Shown: positions 34,101 to 43,500 of the stretch, in pieces
Layout of the letters: each line of letters starts with the position of its first letter
Position numbering within the stretch: the stretch's first letter is position 1
Assembly (NCBI GenBank): GCA_037039925.1
Contig: JAXRKP010000043.1
Coordinates: 120,001 to 184,000, forward strand
Origin: Doris montereyensis
Taxonomy: Eukaryota; Mollusca; Gastropoda; Nudibranchia; Dorididae
Reading direction: 5' to 3'
DNA: 64,000 nucleotides
Notes under the pieces: generated by a model
Seen by the model: only the letters and a program-made list of their open reading frames with translations
The model's database searches: none
What the model was told of the DNA's origin: nothing
Position numbers and translations under genes: made by a program

Positions 34101-36418
34101 GATGCTAACAGCTGTACTATGCATGAAATCAGCTTGATTATCTTTAGTTTCATTTATTGGTCACAGAGCTGTAAAATGGAAGGATCCTACCAAGACAAGT
34201 TCATCGCTAGAGAGGTGTAAACGTGAGCTGGTCTGTTGCGAGTGTGTGTGACTGAGCTGACAATAAGAATAAGTGTTTGCACAAACGTAATCGGTCGCGT
34301 CTCCTACTAAATTGAAAAAAATGCAATCATCCTAGTTTTGACTTGGGTGAGACCAAATGATCGCCAGGCCACTGTTCATTCAATAGATTGGTGATGACGC
34401 GGTCAGAAGTCAAACTATCCTGTGAACTCGTAAAACATCATGAGCAGCCTTGCGCCGTGGCGATGACTGTCAGCGAGCCAACTATTAGTGTGTGGCAGCC
34501 ATTGTGCTGAGCTATCCCCAGTGCCACTTACCTCCAGATCTAAGATGACTACACCCAGACAAGACAAATGGATCATAACATTATATACTAGAACTACTAC
34601 TAGATCTAAGTATGACGAAGTCACGTAGAAGAGTTAGAGAAATTTACAAATAAATTTGACATAAAGAAAAGCCAAGTATGCTTCCTAGACTAAGAGTAGA
34701 AAATAAATCTAGATCTATGATCACTAGTATCTAGATATGATATATATATAGTATCTAATTCATATATTTATTTTATTTTAAATCCAGCAAGCTTCTACAT
34801 ATGGCAGGTTTCACAAAACGGTCCATCCACATTTCCCTCTTTTGTCAAAATGTACATGTTATATTTCTTACAAGTGTTTATACCATGTTAAAGCTTAGAA
34901 CATGAGGATTCCAGATATATGACTTTAAGAGATAACAAAGGACTGTGGGGCGAGTAAATTAGCTTTTTAAAAGTCATGTTTTTCAGGCAAGGGGCATAAC
35001 TGTGTAATTTCTAGGTACAACGCTAGTGACGTAATGTTACGCGAACTGCACGCATCCGTCGACCGAGGTTTCCTGGCGTTTATTTAGTGACGCAACGCTT
35101 GGGCATCTGGTTTGGAGAGTTCCTGACTTTTCTCTAGTTCTCAATAAGATGTGAAGTCTGTGTTTTGTTTCCCGACACTTCGGGTGTGGAGTCAACGGCT
35201 GGTGCCTTACCAAGGATCAGATGACTCGCGCATTAAAGATCGTGTGGATGGATGAAAACCGATGCTTTTTTGTCCCGTTTTTTGTAAAATTCTGTGATTG
35301 TACGCCTTATACTATCCTTATTACGTGTTTATCGTGTGTACCATTCTGCTCAAACCGGTACGGTAAACTTCACGACTTATATAACGAGTGAGGATGCGAT
35401 ACGTGTAGGCTGATATTTGCCAATAGAGAGAGAGAGGGGAGGGAGAGAGAGAGAGAGAGAGAGAGGGAGAGACAGACAGAGAGAGATGCACCAGCAACAA
35501 AACCCTCACCGAAAAAGAAAGCACTTTTGACGACAATGGTTCTTTTCCCCCGTACGACCCCCCCACTCCCATCATCACTCACCCCCTCTCTATCTTCAGT
35601 CACATAGAGAGCCCCACTAAACTAGCACAAACTTGTCTTTATCGATCGATAATTGCTACGCGGAATACGGGACGGGATGGGAGCGGTGGCTGACAAATCT
35701 TGAACTCTACTTGAACCTGTGCTATTAGTATTATTTTCTCTCTCTCTCTCGTTTAAATGCGTTTTAATAATATTGTATTGTTATGCGAAGAAGATTGTGC
35801 ATAGTGCAGACGTAGAGTCACTATCGTTGTAATACTTCTAAACCTCCCGTATTGCTAATTATCTTGTCTTTATTTATTAGAACATAATAAATCATGAAAG
35901 CCTATTGATTGCCGGACTTCTTTACATAAGTTTCACTCACGATAAGCCAAAGCAGGTTTTGCTAATGCAACCGAATCTAACCTGATCACAGTCTCCTTTC
36001 TGATGTCCGATCATCGTCTACATTTTTTTTGTGCAGACGTAAGCGCATGGCCTTAAGTGCATGACCGTGAGGAGACATACCAAGACAAAATATTCCGCAA
36101 AGCCAACAAGACAATTTAAAAACAAAAATTTCATGATTTCTCAATAGGCTTACACGAGATGAACTATGAGACAATAGCTCACGAAATCACCGTTATTAGA
36201 TCTCAAATCGAAAAAATGCTTTTTGTCCGACCTTAAGGTTTTGTAGACAGACGGTAGTCTCATGGTATTCTCACTTTCATTTAGAGTAACCTATGATTTT
36301 TTTAGAGTGTCTTTTACAAAATATATGGTCGTAGGAATACGTTTTCTTTCCTCCAGATCATAAATCGGCGCTTTACATATTTTTCAACTGTTTTTTTCAG
36401 CTCTTCCTGTGTGTCCAT
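19177..36418 (-). CDS. SPC25: SPC25 homologue, NDC80 kinetochore complex subunit (seven exons)
   Basis: SPC25 pairs with SPC24 in the NDC80 complex, which ties kinetochores to spindle microtubules. Exons on the minus strand, high to low: 36418-36341 (probable start), 31496-31364, 29497-29441, 25776-25634, 25108-25010, 23512-23414, 19307-19177 (stop TAA). Junctions after exon 2 are all phase 1 and have GT/AG borders. Exons 1-5 encode charged coiled coil (SAFEKSLESFSQS, QLSNLSRNVDDRVKTY, SKVQRLRDEDDMFRKQLGL). Exons 6-7 encode the RWD-like globular end: GYLQIVFSHI, SRPDSLFMFSLKLG, DRKYI, then LGNIVERLNSDNDFRTFM. Human SPC25 has the matching order LQFIFTNI, PESPFMFSLHL, then LAEFQENVRKTNNFSAFL. 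About 245 residues are predicted against 224 in human. Exon 4 is off by one base: its first half opens as ASVNHHHAIDDFN and its second half continues, in another frame, as EALSVKKAAQSKMIALIQEE. The introns hold SINEs, LINEs, the Tigger fossil and the 39-bp array. Confidence 0.88.
19330..19870 (-). mobile_element. LINE 3' end, 5'-truncated
   Basis: On the minus strand a worn ORF end reads LLLHPFVDSQ-KAKCITDRTHPLHQDFRLLERSYRF, like the tail of L2/CR1-type polyproteins (DxTHPLxxxFxLLxSGRRYR). About 400 bp of UTR follows, ending CTCATCTGAGATCAATAAAT and then short TTATC repeats, a typical tail of this LINE type. The 3' 300 bp recur at 50212-50525. It lies in the last intron of SPC25, in the sense orientation. 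Confidence 0.7.
20528..20697 (+). repeat. 27-bp tandem repeat, about 6 units
   Basis: The unit is GTGGTAAGTGTATAGTGTTG followed by TAAGCAC; the first copy has TAAGAAC. It sits inside the Tigger element, 5' of its transposase remnant. Because 27 is a multiple of 3 it opens false reading frames on the minus strand. Confidence 0.92.
20981..21170 (+). pseudogene. Tigger transposase N-terminus (CENP-B-type helix-turn-helix), broken
   Basis: ATG 20981 opens MSKRKHCAYTLEFKLNILSE-VDKKEK. After a 1-base frame change it continues NKTETCKKYGIPNSTLSTIL and KDRERL, then stops. This is the N-terminal DNA-binding helix-turn-helix shared by Tigger transposases and CENP-B. No DDE catalytic domain follows: from about 21240 the sequence is non-coding until the 3' terminal repeat. 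Confidence 0.88.
21850..22215 (-). repeat. Minisatellite of about 10 units, 28-43 bp
   Basis: Each unit joins GTTTGTTTGTTTCTTTGAAA to GACTCCATCCACCAAC-like sequence; the units vary in length through gaps. It lies just outside the right end of the Tigger element, in the last SPC25 intron. False glutamine/lysine-rich frames arise on the minus strand. Confidence 0.88.
23800..23965 (+). mobile_element. SINE family A remnant
   Basis: ATGAGATCCACGGGGGCCAA, then TTCCATGGGAAAGACACTAA and TGTGAATGGGTACCAC match the middle of SINE A (compare 17978). The head is worn and the tail is missing. Confidence 0.55.
23972..24245 (+). mobile_element. SINE family B copy
   Basis: Order: GTAGCGTTGTGAGCTTGTAA, a B-box-like GGTTCAAACCCC, CTTAGGAAAGGTACTTTACT, TGAATGAGTACCCAG, TAACAGGCTTGTGTACTGTA and GAAATGGCCTGCTGGGG. 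The same order occurs at 26625-26915. Confidence 0.75.
24270..24430 (+). repeat. SINE 3' tail fragment
   Basis: GTGTCTTGTCCAGGAGG, TATCTGTTCCCCTTCATGC, then AACAGGAATAAGC and GCTCTATGTGCC are the tail module that also ends SINE A and the remnant at 3380-3640. It follows directly on a SINE B copy. Confidence 0.6.
24535..24960 (+). mobile_element. LINE remnant, region behind the reverse transcriptase
   Basis: It reads LVVLYGVESWKTKTNDICRK, then LDSFQNKCLKQILKIFWPN, matching the YGSESWKxTK...LDxFQNKCLRRILxIYWP motif found after the reverse transcriptase domain in many invertebrate LINEs. Frame breaks follow, with a basic RRGRPK-like stretch at about 24815. The family differs from the fragment at 270-690. 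It lies in an SPC25 intron, antisense to that gene. Confidence 0.78.
25965..26255 (-). mobile_element. SINE family C copy
   Basis: On the minus strand: a tRNA-like head with GGTCGTGGATTCAAACCCAG, TAAAATCTACCCCATGGTCC, CATCGAAGACGGGCAATAAA, AGGTCCCTCGTGCAGATCAG, CTGTTTACAGGGCAGTCCAG and a tail with GATGTGGGTAAAATCAA. Well preserved compared with 51845-52160. Confidence 0.8.
26625..26915 (+). mobile_element. SINE family B copy
   Basis: GTTGTGAGCTTGTAATCACA, then CTAAGGAAAGGTACTTCACT, GTGTGAATGAGTACCCAG, TAACAGGCTTGTGTACTGTA and GAAATGGCCTGCTGGGGTAT, the same order as 23972-24245. Confidence 0.78.
27285..29180 (+). mobile_element. SINE family D copy carrying an internal minisatellite
   Basis: The head (B box GGTTCGATTCC at 27354) and body (TTTTCTGGCCATCCTGTCGA) match 9553-9800, and the tail at 29140-29180 (CTCCTGGTTACCCCACGCTC) matches its tail. 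Between them the 39-bp internal segment is multiplied. The whole structure is one SINE split by its own expanded segment. It lies in an intron of SPC25. Confidence 0.87.
27452..29125 (+). repeat. 39-bp minisatellite, about 43 units
   Basis: The unit reads GCCTAGAAAGCAATGGCAAA followed by CTACCACATTATGCCGTAT. Common variants are AATGTC, AATGAC or AATGGC, CACTATG or CATTATG, and GTATGC, GTGTGC, ATATGC or CATGTGC. One unit near 28665 lacks a CCTAG block. As 39 is a multiple of 3, all phases remain open for long distances on both strands. Confidence 0.96.
29763..29980 (+). mobile_element. SINE family A copy, tail missing
   Basis: GGCATCGGTGGCCGAGTGGA and GGTCCCGGGTTTGAATTCC form a good tRNA-like head (A and B boxes). 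The body has TTCCTTGGGGAAAACACTTA, CCCAGATGGATACAAGCACT and CTTGGGAGTAACAACCTGCA. The match ends after about 29975, before the tail module. Confidence 0.8.
31764..32491. mobile_element. pogo-like non-autonomous DNA transposon, TA-flanked
   Basis: Left end CAGTGGAATCTTTCTAATTG and right end (minus strand) CAGTGGAACCTCTAATTAGG are imperfect inverted repeats, with TA outside both (31762-31763 and 32492-32493). Subterminal GGTTTGCCGGGGACCTAGGG and GAATTCTTCCTGATTCCCCG are CG-rich inverted blocks. No transposase was recognised inside. It lies in SPC25 intron 1. Confidence 0.75.
32640..32880 (+). repeat. Dispersed repeat family G copy
   Basis: CTTACGGCCTCAGCGGGCTT, GTTGTGGGTCCTGCGGCTTA and CGGTGATCAGG match the reverse complement of 61955-62170. 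Family unknown. It ends near GGGCCTGAGGTCGCAGTAAA. Confidence 0.6.
33846..33951. repeat. Three spaced GGCCCTAAAT hairpins
   Basis: GGCCCTAAATGAAGGGCC (33846-33863), GGCCCTAAATATAGGGCC (33890-33907) and GCCCTAAATAAAGGGC (33936-33951) are perfect stem-loops about 45 bp apart. They are linked by similar spacers (GCGCTCTTCCCGTGCCAA, GCGCTTCTCGGGCCAA). A short tandem repeat of hairpins in SPC25 intron 1; function unknown. Confidence 0.8.
35429..35484 (+). repeat. (GA)n microsatellite
   Basis: GAGAGA run with GGG and CA interruptions in SPC25 intron 1. On the minus strand it makes a false serine/leucine-rich frame. Confidence 0.9.
36341..36418 (-). CDS. SPC25: SPC25 probable first coding exon
   Basis: On the minus strand ATG at 36418-36416 opens MDTQEELKKTVEKYVKRRFM followed by IWRKEN, a charged stretch fitting the N-terminal coiled coil of SPC25. 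Two donors keep the phase 0 needed by the exon at 31496-31364: AAC|GTATTC (exon 36418-36341) or TAT|GTAAAG (exon 36418-36377). The second is closer to the donor consensus; the first keeps more coiled coil. An additional exon in the 4.8-kb intron is not excluded. Confidence 0.55.
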
Positions 36419-36987
36419 TTGTAGACCACAGTTGTTACATAATAATGAAAATCTGAAACCTGCCTCACGTGATCACTGCAAAAGATAAAAAATATTTAGA
36501 ACTCGCCAAATTTTCTTTGAACAATTCTCTTTCACATGGAATTAAAGAAAACAATAAAAGGTTATTGACCTCACCTACCTTAAGGTGAAAAAGGACTTAT
36601 TAAAAAGAGGGAAATGCCGTCTGTCTCGATTGCTGATGTTCGCACATAATATATATAGAGCTATACTGATATAGATCTAGACCAGTCGCTATTGGGGCCC
36701 GGGTCCGGATAAGGACAGCCATTCTACAAACCCACAACATCACAGATTATACAACAACGCATGACAAAGCATGCTGTATCTAACAAAACACCAGGCGGAA
36801 AAATAGAGAATTCATATAGAATCTAGATATAGATCTATCAGTAAAGATTTAATCTGTTTAATTTGAGGAAACTTGATCAACAAACCATCATTTTTGGAGT
36901 CTCAGTTAGTAGGCTTGAGAGCAAATAGTAAATAGAAATCGAAAATAACCGCCCAACCGGAAGTTTTTGGTAGGCTTAATAAAAATA
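36419..36987. promoter_or_regulatory. Head-to-head SPC25/TAPT1 intergenic region, probable bidirectional promoter
   Basis: Only about 570 bp separate the SPC25 start codon (36418, minus) from the TAPT1 start codon (36988, plus). The region is AT-rich with one GC-rich patch (GGGGCCCGGGTCCGGATAAG at about 36697). No clear TATA box in a defined position was identified. It also contains several ATAGATCTA-like words. The promoter role is inferred from gene layout. Confidence 0.5.
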
Positions 36988-37583
36988 ATGGATTCGGGAA
37001 CGGTGAACCCTAAACTTGGTGCTGATTCGGAATCGTACGAAAATCTTCGAGAGGAACTGTGTAAATATAAAACACAGATTCCGAATACGTTCATCTCAAT
37101 GCTTTTCCTTCTTCAATGGCAATGATAAGCTACTACTACCACTTCCTGTTTACATCTCATCGCTTGAGGGACCTGACCACCACCTTCACTGTCAAGAGAA
37201 GGCCCTATCTTACCGGCACTGCGAACAATATTCTGAGTGTTTCAATAGTTCATTCCATCTTTCACAAAACCACGATATTTTATTGATGAAAGCTCTGATA
37301 GTAAGCTCTAACTGGATAGCAGATTCCAGGAATTATGAGTTCATTTCTTATCGACAAAATTCTCCTATAAGGACCACGGGAGAAGGTCCTCCAAAGCCGA
37401 GCACCCGTCTTCGTCACAGGTCGAAACATTCTGAATGTGAACCTGAGTTCAGCACTTCAGATGCCTTTCAGAGGCAGAACAGTTTTCCAGAAAACCGTAA
37501 GCCAGATTTTGAAAGTTCACAAACTTCTGCATGCACTAACCTCAGAGATGAAATGGCTAACCAACAAATGCATGGTTTCAGAA
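36988..37583 (+). CDS. TAPT1: TAPT1 exon 1, N-terminal region with one frame break
   Basis: ATG 36988 (A at -3, G at +4) opens MDSGTVNPKLGADSESYENL and stays open to TGA 37123. The frame that joins exon 2 at 37583|43154 with the right phase is open from before 37016 and holds a hydrophilic stretch (GEGPPKPSTRLRHRSKHSEC, then EPEFSTSDAFQRQNSFPENR). One surplus base between about 37060 and 37120 would join both. The donor is GTAAGT at 37584. This gives roughly 200 residues before the conserved core, longer and unlike the vertebrate N-terminus. A start further inside (Met codon near 37286) is the alternative. Confidence 0.65.
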
Positions 37584-40500
37584 GTAAGTGACATCAAGAT
37601 GATGATTCATTGATTGATTGCTGGTGAAGTTGCTTTAAACTTTTAGCCAATCTTTGTACACAACCAGATTTAGGTCTAACTCTATGCTAAAATTTGTTTT
37701 TGTGCAATTTTACAGATCTGTACAAAATTTACTGAGGAACCAAAAGATTTTTTTACCATCTGCTAGAGGAGTGGACCTAATGATGCAATATTCAATATTA
37801 TATATATGGGTACTCCTTTTAAGAATTGATGTCCCGTCGCCAGATAAGAATACCATCTCCAAATTTTTTAATGTGAGTCATGTGGAAATAAAGGAGGGGG
37901 GGAGGGGGTTTCTCAGATTAGAAGTCTCATAACAGATAGGTATAATATAGCTTTTCATCTCTGTATACTTGGCTGACAATGTATCAAAAATACTTAACCC
38001 TCTTGACTTGCCCTCAGAAAATTTTCAAGTGACCAGCCTCATTTCCTCAAGTAAAGGGAAATAACTCCATCAAATTATGGATTGATATCTTTTAAAAATC
38101 AATAATAAATTCAATTTCAAACATACACACATGGCACATATATACATTTTTACAATGTCAAATAACCAGAGAAACTAATAAAAATAATTTTGATGTGATC
38201 TATTATTATTTGCACCATTATTTTATACCCAGAATGAGGAAAATTTTGAAATTGAACTGAAATAAAAATAAAAATGTCACAAAAAGCACACAAAGTCTCT
38301 ATTTTCTGAGTTCAGTATGGTAGGCAATTCAAACAAAAGTCTTTGCAGAAATGCACCTGACATAGGGTGCAACCAAAAACAGTCTCTTGCACATGATTTT
38401 TGGCGTTCCTGTTGCTTGTCTTGCGGCACCACACGCAACACTTTTTTCTCCCAAAGAGCCTGATGATCACGTGGTCCGTGGGATCAGCTGCTGTAAGCCC
38501 AGCTACGCTTTATGCTGTCTGGTCTCCTCCTTTTTCTGCATGAATTTCCCTCACAGAGACTCATGAGGATGCTGAGGCGGAAGTCGAGGTGACTCAGCTT
38601 GTTCGTCTGGAAATATTTCCGGTACAGGGTCCATCCGTTGATCATTGCGACCTGTACCAGAAACCACACGGTGCACCGCCACCACTTTTTCGATCTCTGT
38701 CCAACAGAGTAGTAGGATCTGAATTGATTATGGAGATCAACCCCTCCCATTGACTTGTTGTAATCCACGATGGGACGGGGGATTTCCTTTTGAACGGGGC
38801 TTTCCTTCGTCCGACGTTGGACGGTAGTTGACGAGGGTTGAAGCTGTTGAAAGAACGGTGACTGGACGTTTGTCGACCCAAAGTGTAGCCACAAGGTTCC
38901 CGTTCTGGCGCATTTTGTGGTGCCTTTTGGCTCTTTTTTTTTAGAGCTCTTTGGGCCAGCCTTGGCGAGTTCGTCGGATAGTGCCACAAGAGTAGGTGCC
39001 CTGTTGCAGGAGGTCAGTGGCGAGCTTCACCGAGGAATAACAATTATCGTAAAAAAAATGATGGTTTCTGTTGTAGAAACGTTCCCCGAGCTTGATGATA
39101 ACATTATAGCCAAGATCGTTGGGTCCTAGTTTAGACTTGCCTGTGTATACACAGAAATCGAGTAGATAGCCAGTCCTTAAGGCGGCAGCACACCACACTT
39201 ACATCCCAGGATGTGGGCTTGCCGCAAATGTACTGTTTGAAGATTACACCCCAGGATGTGGGCTTGCCACGAATGTACTGTTTGAAGAAGAGGCGGCCGG
39301 TGTATTGGATGATGGCCTCATCCAAGCTAATGTCTCGGCCAGGCAGGTAAAGGGAATTAGACTTATCCACCACCAGATCCAAAAAAGGGACGAATTTTGA
39401 ATAAGGGGTCGTGCTCAGGATGAGCCGCAGAGTTATCGTTGAGGTGAAAATATTGGCTCAACTTTTCATAGCGATGTTTCATGATGACAGATGAAAATAG
39501 TCTATGGGCTGGGCATCCTCAGACAACCCACAAAGGACTGTGCTATTATAATCTGTGAACTCATTCACATTCACATCTGATAATCGATCAGTCCAATCAC
39601 TTGATTGGTCGGCACCCACGACGTTCGCCGGTGTCACAACATAAACCTAGATCTAGACTGTCTCTATCATCCTCCTCATTACTATCTACACCTAAATCCC
39701 CTAATATGTCTTCATCAATGTCACTCTCATCATTATTGTTCTCTGAACCATCATAAAATGAAGCATTATCATCATTATCATCGATATTTGACGTCGATGC
39801 AATATCGCGAAGCATATCTGACAAGAATTGAAACGCCATTCTGACTGTAGAAAACGTTCGTTACTCTTTCTTTTTTGTTTACCAAGCTTCGCCAGAAATG
39901 TGCCGGTCGAATTTTATATTATTACAAAGGGAATCACTCTAGTTTTCATTTCTGTTGTCTAAAAGAACCTGCTGGTTTGATTTCGCGGGCTACTATGGCT
40001 ACAAGTAAACAATGTTTGACACGGCGATGCGGGCGAGGTAGTAGCGGCGTATAGCGAGGCGATGTGAGGGCAAGAGGGTTAAGACAGATACATTCATATT
40101 CAGTAAAATACTTAAAAAATCAGACAAGATAGCTAACACAGTCCAACCTGTTCTAACGACCACTGACAATCGAATCCCTGCTCTTTTTCTCTATTTTTGT
40201 TCATAACAACCACCTGTCCAATGTGACTGCGACCACCTTATTGGACTGACCGATCGCCATCATAACCTATCTTTAACGCCATTAGGCACAGCCTTACATT
40301 GTTGGCTGCATCCACTTCATTGCTAGATCGACACTCGTGCTGTAAGGTCATAACCAATCGTTACCATTATAAGTCACATAAGTCTGTGACTGCAGACAAT
40401 TGAAGAAGCAAGACGAACGATATTGATGTTCTCAATTTCATACCCCGTCACCGTATCCAGCCGTCCAGACACTTCTATGCAAACACATGCGAGACGAATA

Positions 40501-43500
40501 GATTGCGTTGCCTATTGTGAACAAAGTGCTCCCCATTCCTTTTGTTTGCAATCTTATGATGACTACTGTTGACCGCTAACTAGAGCTGCTCATGATGAAA
40601 CTTTCATATTACGGAAAAACCCAAAACAAAAGATTTAAAACAACAAACAAACGTACTCTGCATCGTGCGAGGGTGGCACAGCTGAATAAAAAACAAAAGA
40701 CAGAACATTACAAAACAAACACTAGTTTCATGGGCCATTGGTAGTCTTAACCCTTTCCGGCTGTTCCCATACATTTGCCTGTCGCTGATCACTCTAAGCA
40801 CACCTACACTAATGGCGGGTCCCGTACATTTGCTTCACTCCTGGCCTTCCAGCGAGACAAAGTGTTAGTGACGGGTCCCATATAACTGCACTGCAGTACA
40901 CTCAAGGATTTTTGGGAATGCCTCTAATTTGATCAACTACGCTGATCAACCCACGCCACGTCAATCTGAGAAAGTCTATTCTTCTAAAGGGATGAAAGTG
41001 ATAGTTTATTTCCGAGTCTAACACACACTCGATATATTTCTTATAAAGAGATACAAAAACACACAGAAGCTCTATCTCAAATACAGGCTGTGGACCCTCT
41101 GAAAAGTGGACAAAACCAAAGACTCTTTGTTTGACAAATGCAACTTCTGGACAGATGTCAATTACTTTAGTAGCAAGCTCCACCCACAAGTAAGAAATAG
41201 TGATTGCTACAAATAAAAGATATCAATGGCCAACCACATTACACACCTATGGTCTGCCTGAATGGAGTGTGTGACCTTCAGTCAATAGAAAGAAACCATG
41301 TTCAGGGTTCACCAATCAGGGGGGAGCATTGTGTTGATATTGTCAAACGTCACATATTTAAAAAAATATGTCCACCTCTTTTTCACATAAGCGTGGAGAG
41401 ATTGGAGTGTTGAAAATACAAGGGAAAGATGAAGCTTTCATCTGAGTTCAGCGACCAGCAACAAAGGGACTTTGGTCTTTCAAACAGATCGTTTCACATG
41501 TGTGATATCTGGACAAGAGGAAGGGCATCTATTTGAAGTGTATAGACATTAGAAACTACAAGTCTATCTTCCTACTGTATAGAAAGGGAGGTTTACATCC
41601 AGAAGTGGAGGAAAGATGTGGAAAACCACTGGATTGTGTAAGGGTGGGGGCTGTTTGTGAGGGGAGGATTACTATTGAACTGTAGGAAGGGAACAGCCAA
41701 GAATACAGAAGAATGGCCACTCATATCATTGTAAAGGAGAATAGAGGGTGATAGTAGTGATAGACATAGGGTAGGAGGGAGTTTTCAAAAGCATGGTTAT
41801 TGGTAGGAAGCATGTTGATGAGGAAAGGTGTTAGGTCTGGGATAGAACACGTTGCCGCAGCTGGGGCGGCACACACTTGTGAAAGCAATAAACCGGGGGG
41901 GGCCTGTCAGGTTTCTTTCATCTTTCATTATGAAAATGTGTTACCTTTGCACACTGGACTCAGTCATGGGATTAGCGAAGGCAGTTGGACATTTCCTAGT
42001 ATTAATTAGTATTATTATGCCATCATTTTAATTAGATGTGAGAATGAAAATGATTTATTTAGAAATAAATATAAATGTTGTTCATTGAAACTCTACTATA
42101 TAATATTAGACACAGCCAGCCACGTTATTATTGAGCGACTGGAGGTAAAGCCTGACAATGCAGCCACGTGGTCCCCCTCCCCCTTTCTATATGTTACCTC
42201 GTCTCTCTCTCTCTCGCTCTCTCTATCTATCCGACTCTCTTTCTCTCTCTCACTCACTCACTCACTCATTTCACACACACACACACACTGTCATTTTTGT
42301 CCCCCTTTCTATTTGTCTTTCTTTATCTTTCTCATTCTCTTTATGTCTCCCTGGAGTGGAGCGCAACACAAATAGAAGAGGGGGCTAAAGAATTTGTAAT
42401 TGTCTAGCATTGGTGCATTGCTGGTGATAGTGATAGACACAGTGTGCTCTTTGGGGGGGGGTGGGGGGGGGTATAAAATTGAGAATACCAAAATGGACAG
42501 ATGCTTGAAGACTGCTGGTAAAATGTTGAAAAGTAATAATTTTGATTGTTTTTAAACAATATCTGAAACGAATCTTGGTACATTGTAGCACAAAGAAAGA
42601 CAACTCTCACCTACTTTTCAACCAAATCAAGATAAGCCAATGAAGTGGGCGGATTATCCATCTAAAAACATGCAAACAAATATATTTTAAATCACTTCTA
42701 CCAACACTAGAGTCACATAAATTTATAATCATTGGAATGACTTCTTCTTGACCGTGTGTACCAAATTCCAATGAATTAACAAAGACCAACTGTAGGACTA
42801 TTGTTTTTTGGTTTGATTGTAACACTTTTTAACTTTAAGTCTTCATCATTTTATTAATGTTGGATTTTGTATTGATTGCAATAAATTAACTGTATGAAGA
42901 TGATATAAATGGTTATTCTGATTGGATGTAATATTTGCTTTATTAGATTGAGTGTATTTTAAGCCTTAGCTTATGATGTAATTTCCTATCGGATAAATAA
43001 AATATCTCTTCTCTTGTTTTACTGGCATTTTTTATTTTCAAGCTCGTGAGATCACCCATTTTGTAAATGGTTGACAGGGTAAAATTCATTGCAACAAAGA
43101 CTGATTATGAACTAAACGCTTCTTTATTGAAATTTATCTTTTTCCTCCTTCAGATACATCCATGGTGGGATATTTTATGTCTGAGTTGATGAAAGGTTAT
43201 AAGATTGAACATGATGCCAGGGAATTTGTGGAACGTAGGGACAGATTTGTACACATCTGTCAGCACTCCAAAAAAGTTAGAAAAGGTAAGTCCTTGCATT
43301 TTTTCTTTCTCTTTTAAGATAATTTTTGTCTAGCGGCTAGCCTGTTTTCTTATTTTGTTTGTTTTTGTTTTGTTTTGCTTTTTATCTGAAAAGTAAATCA
43401 TTTATTCAGGACTTCATTTTGATGTATAGTATGCTTGGATGTCAAAGATTTAATTTCCACCTGAGAGGAAGTCCCATACACGAAACATAGAGTGGGAATT

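Larger units (their letters stand above)
37998..40078 (-). mobile_element. piggyBac element with TTAA target duplication
   Basis: TTAA at 37994-37997 and again at 40079-40082 flank the element. The left end is CCCTCTTGACTTGCCCTC; the right end, read inward, is CCCTCTTGCCCTC, i.e. the same repeat with a 5-base gap. CCC ends and TTAA duplications are hallmarks of piggyBac. The transposase remnant fills most of the 2.08 kb on the minus strand. The element sits in TAPT1 intron 1, antisense to TAPT1. Confidence 0.93.

Noticed and set aside
35321..35603. Minus-strand frames of 77 and 85 codons upstream of SPC25
   Set aside because: They run through the GA microsatellite and have no motif or fitting splice phase.
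37016..37591. 191-codon frame taken as a complete protein starting at 37016
   Set aside because: The first codon is TTG, not ATG, and the frame runs past a perfect GTAAGT donor at 37584 that joins TAPT1 exon 2 in phase. Only the part up to 37583 is exonic.
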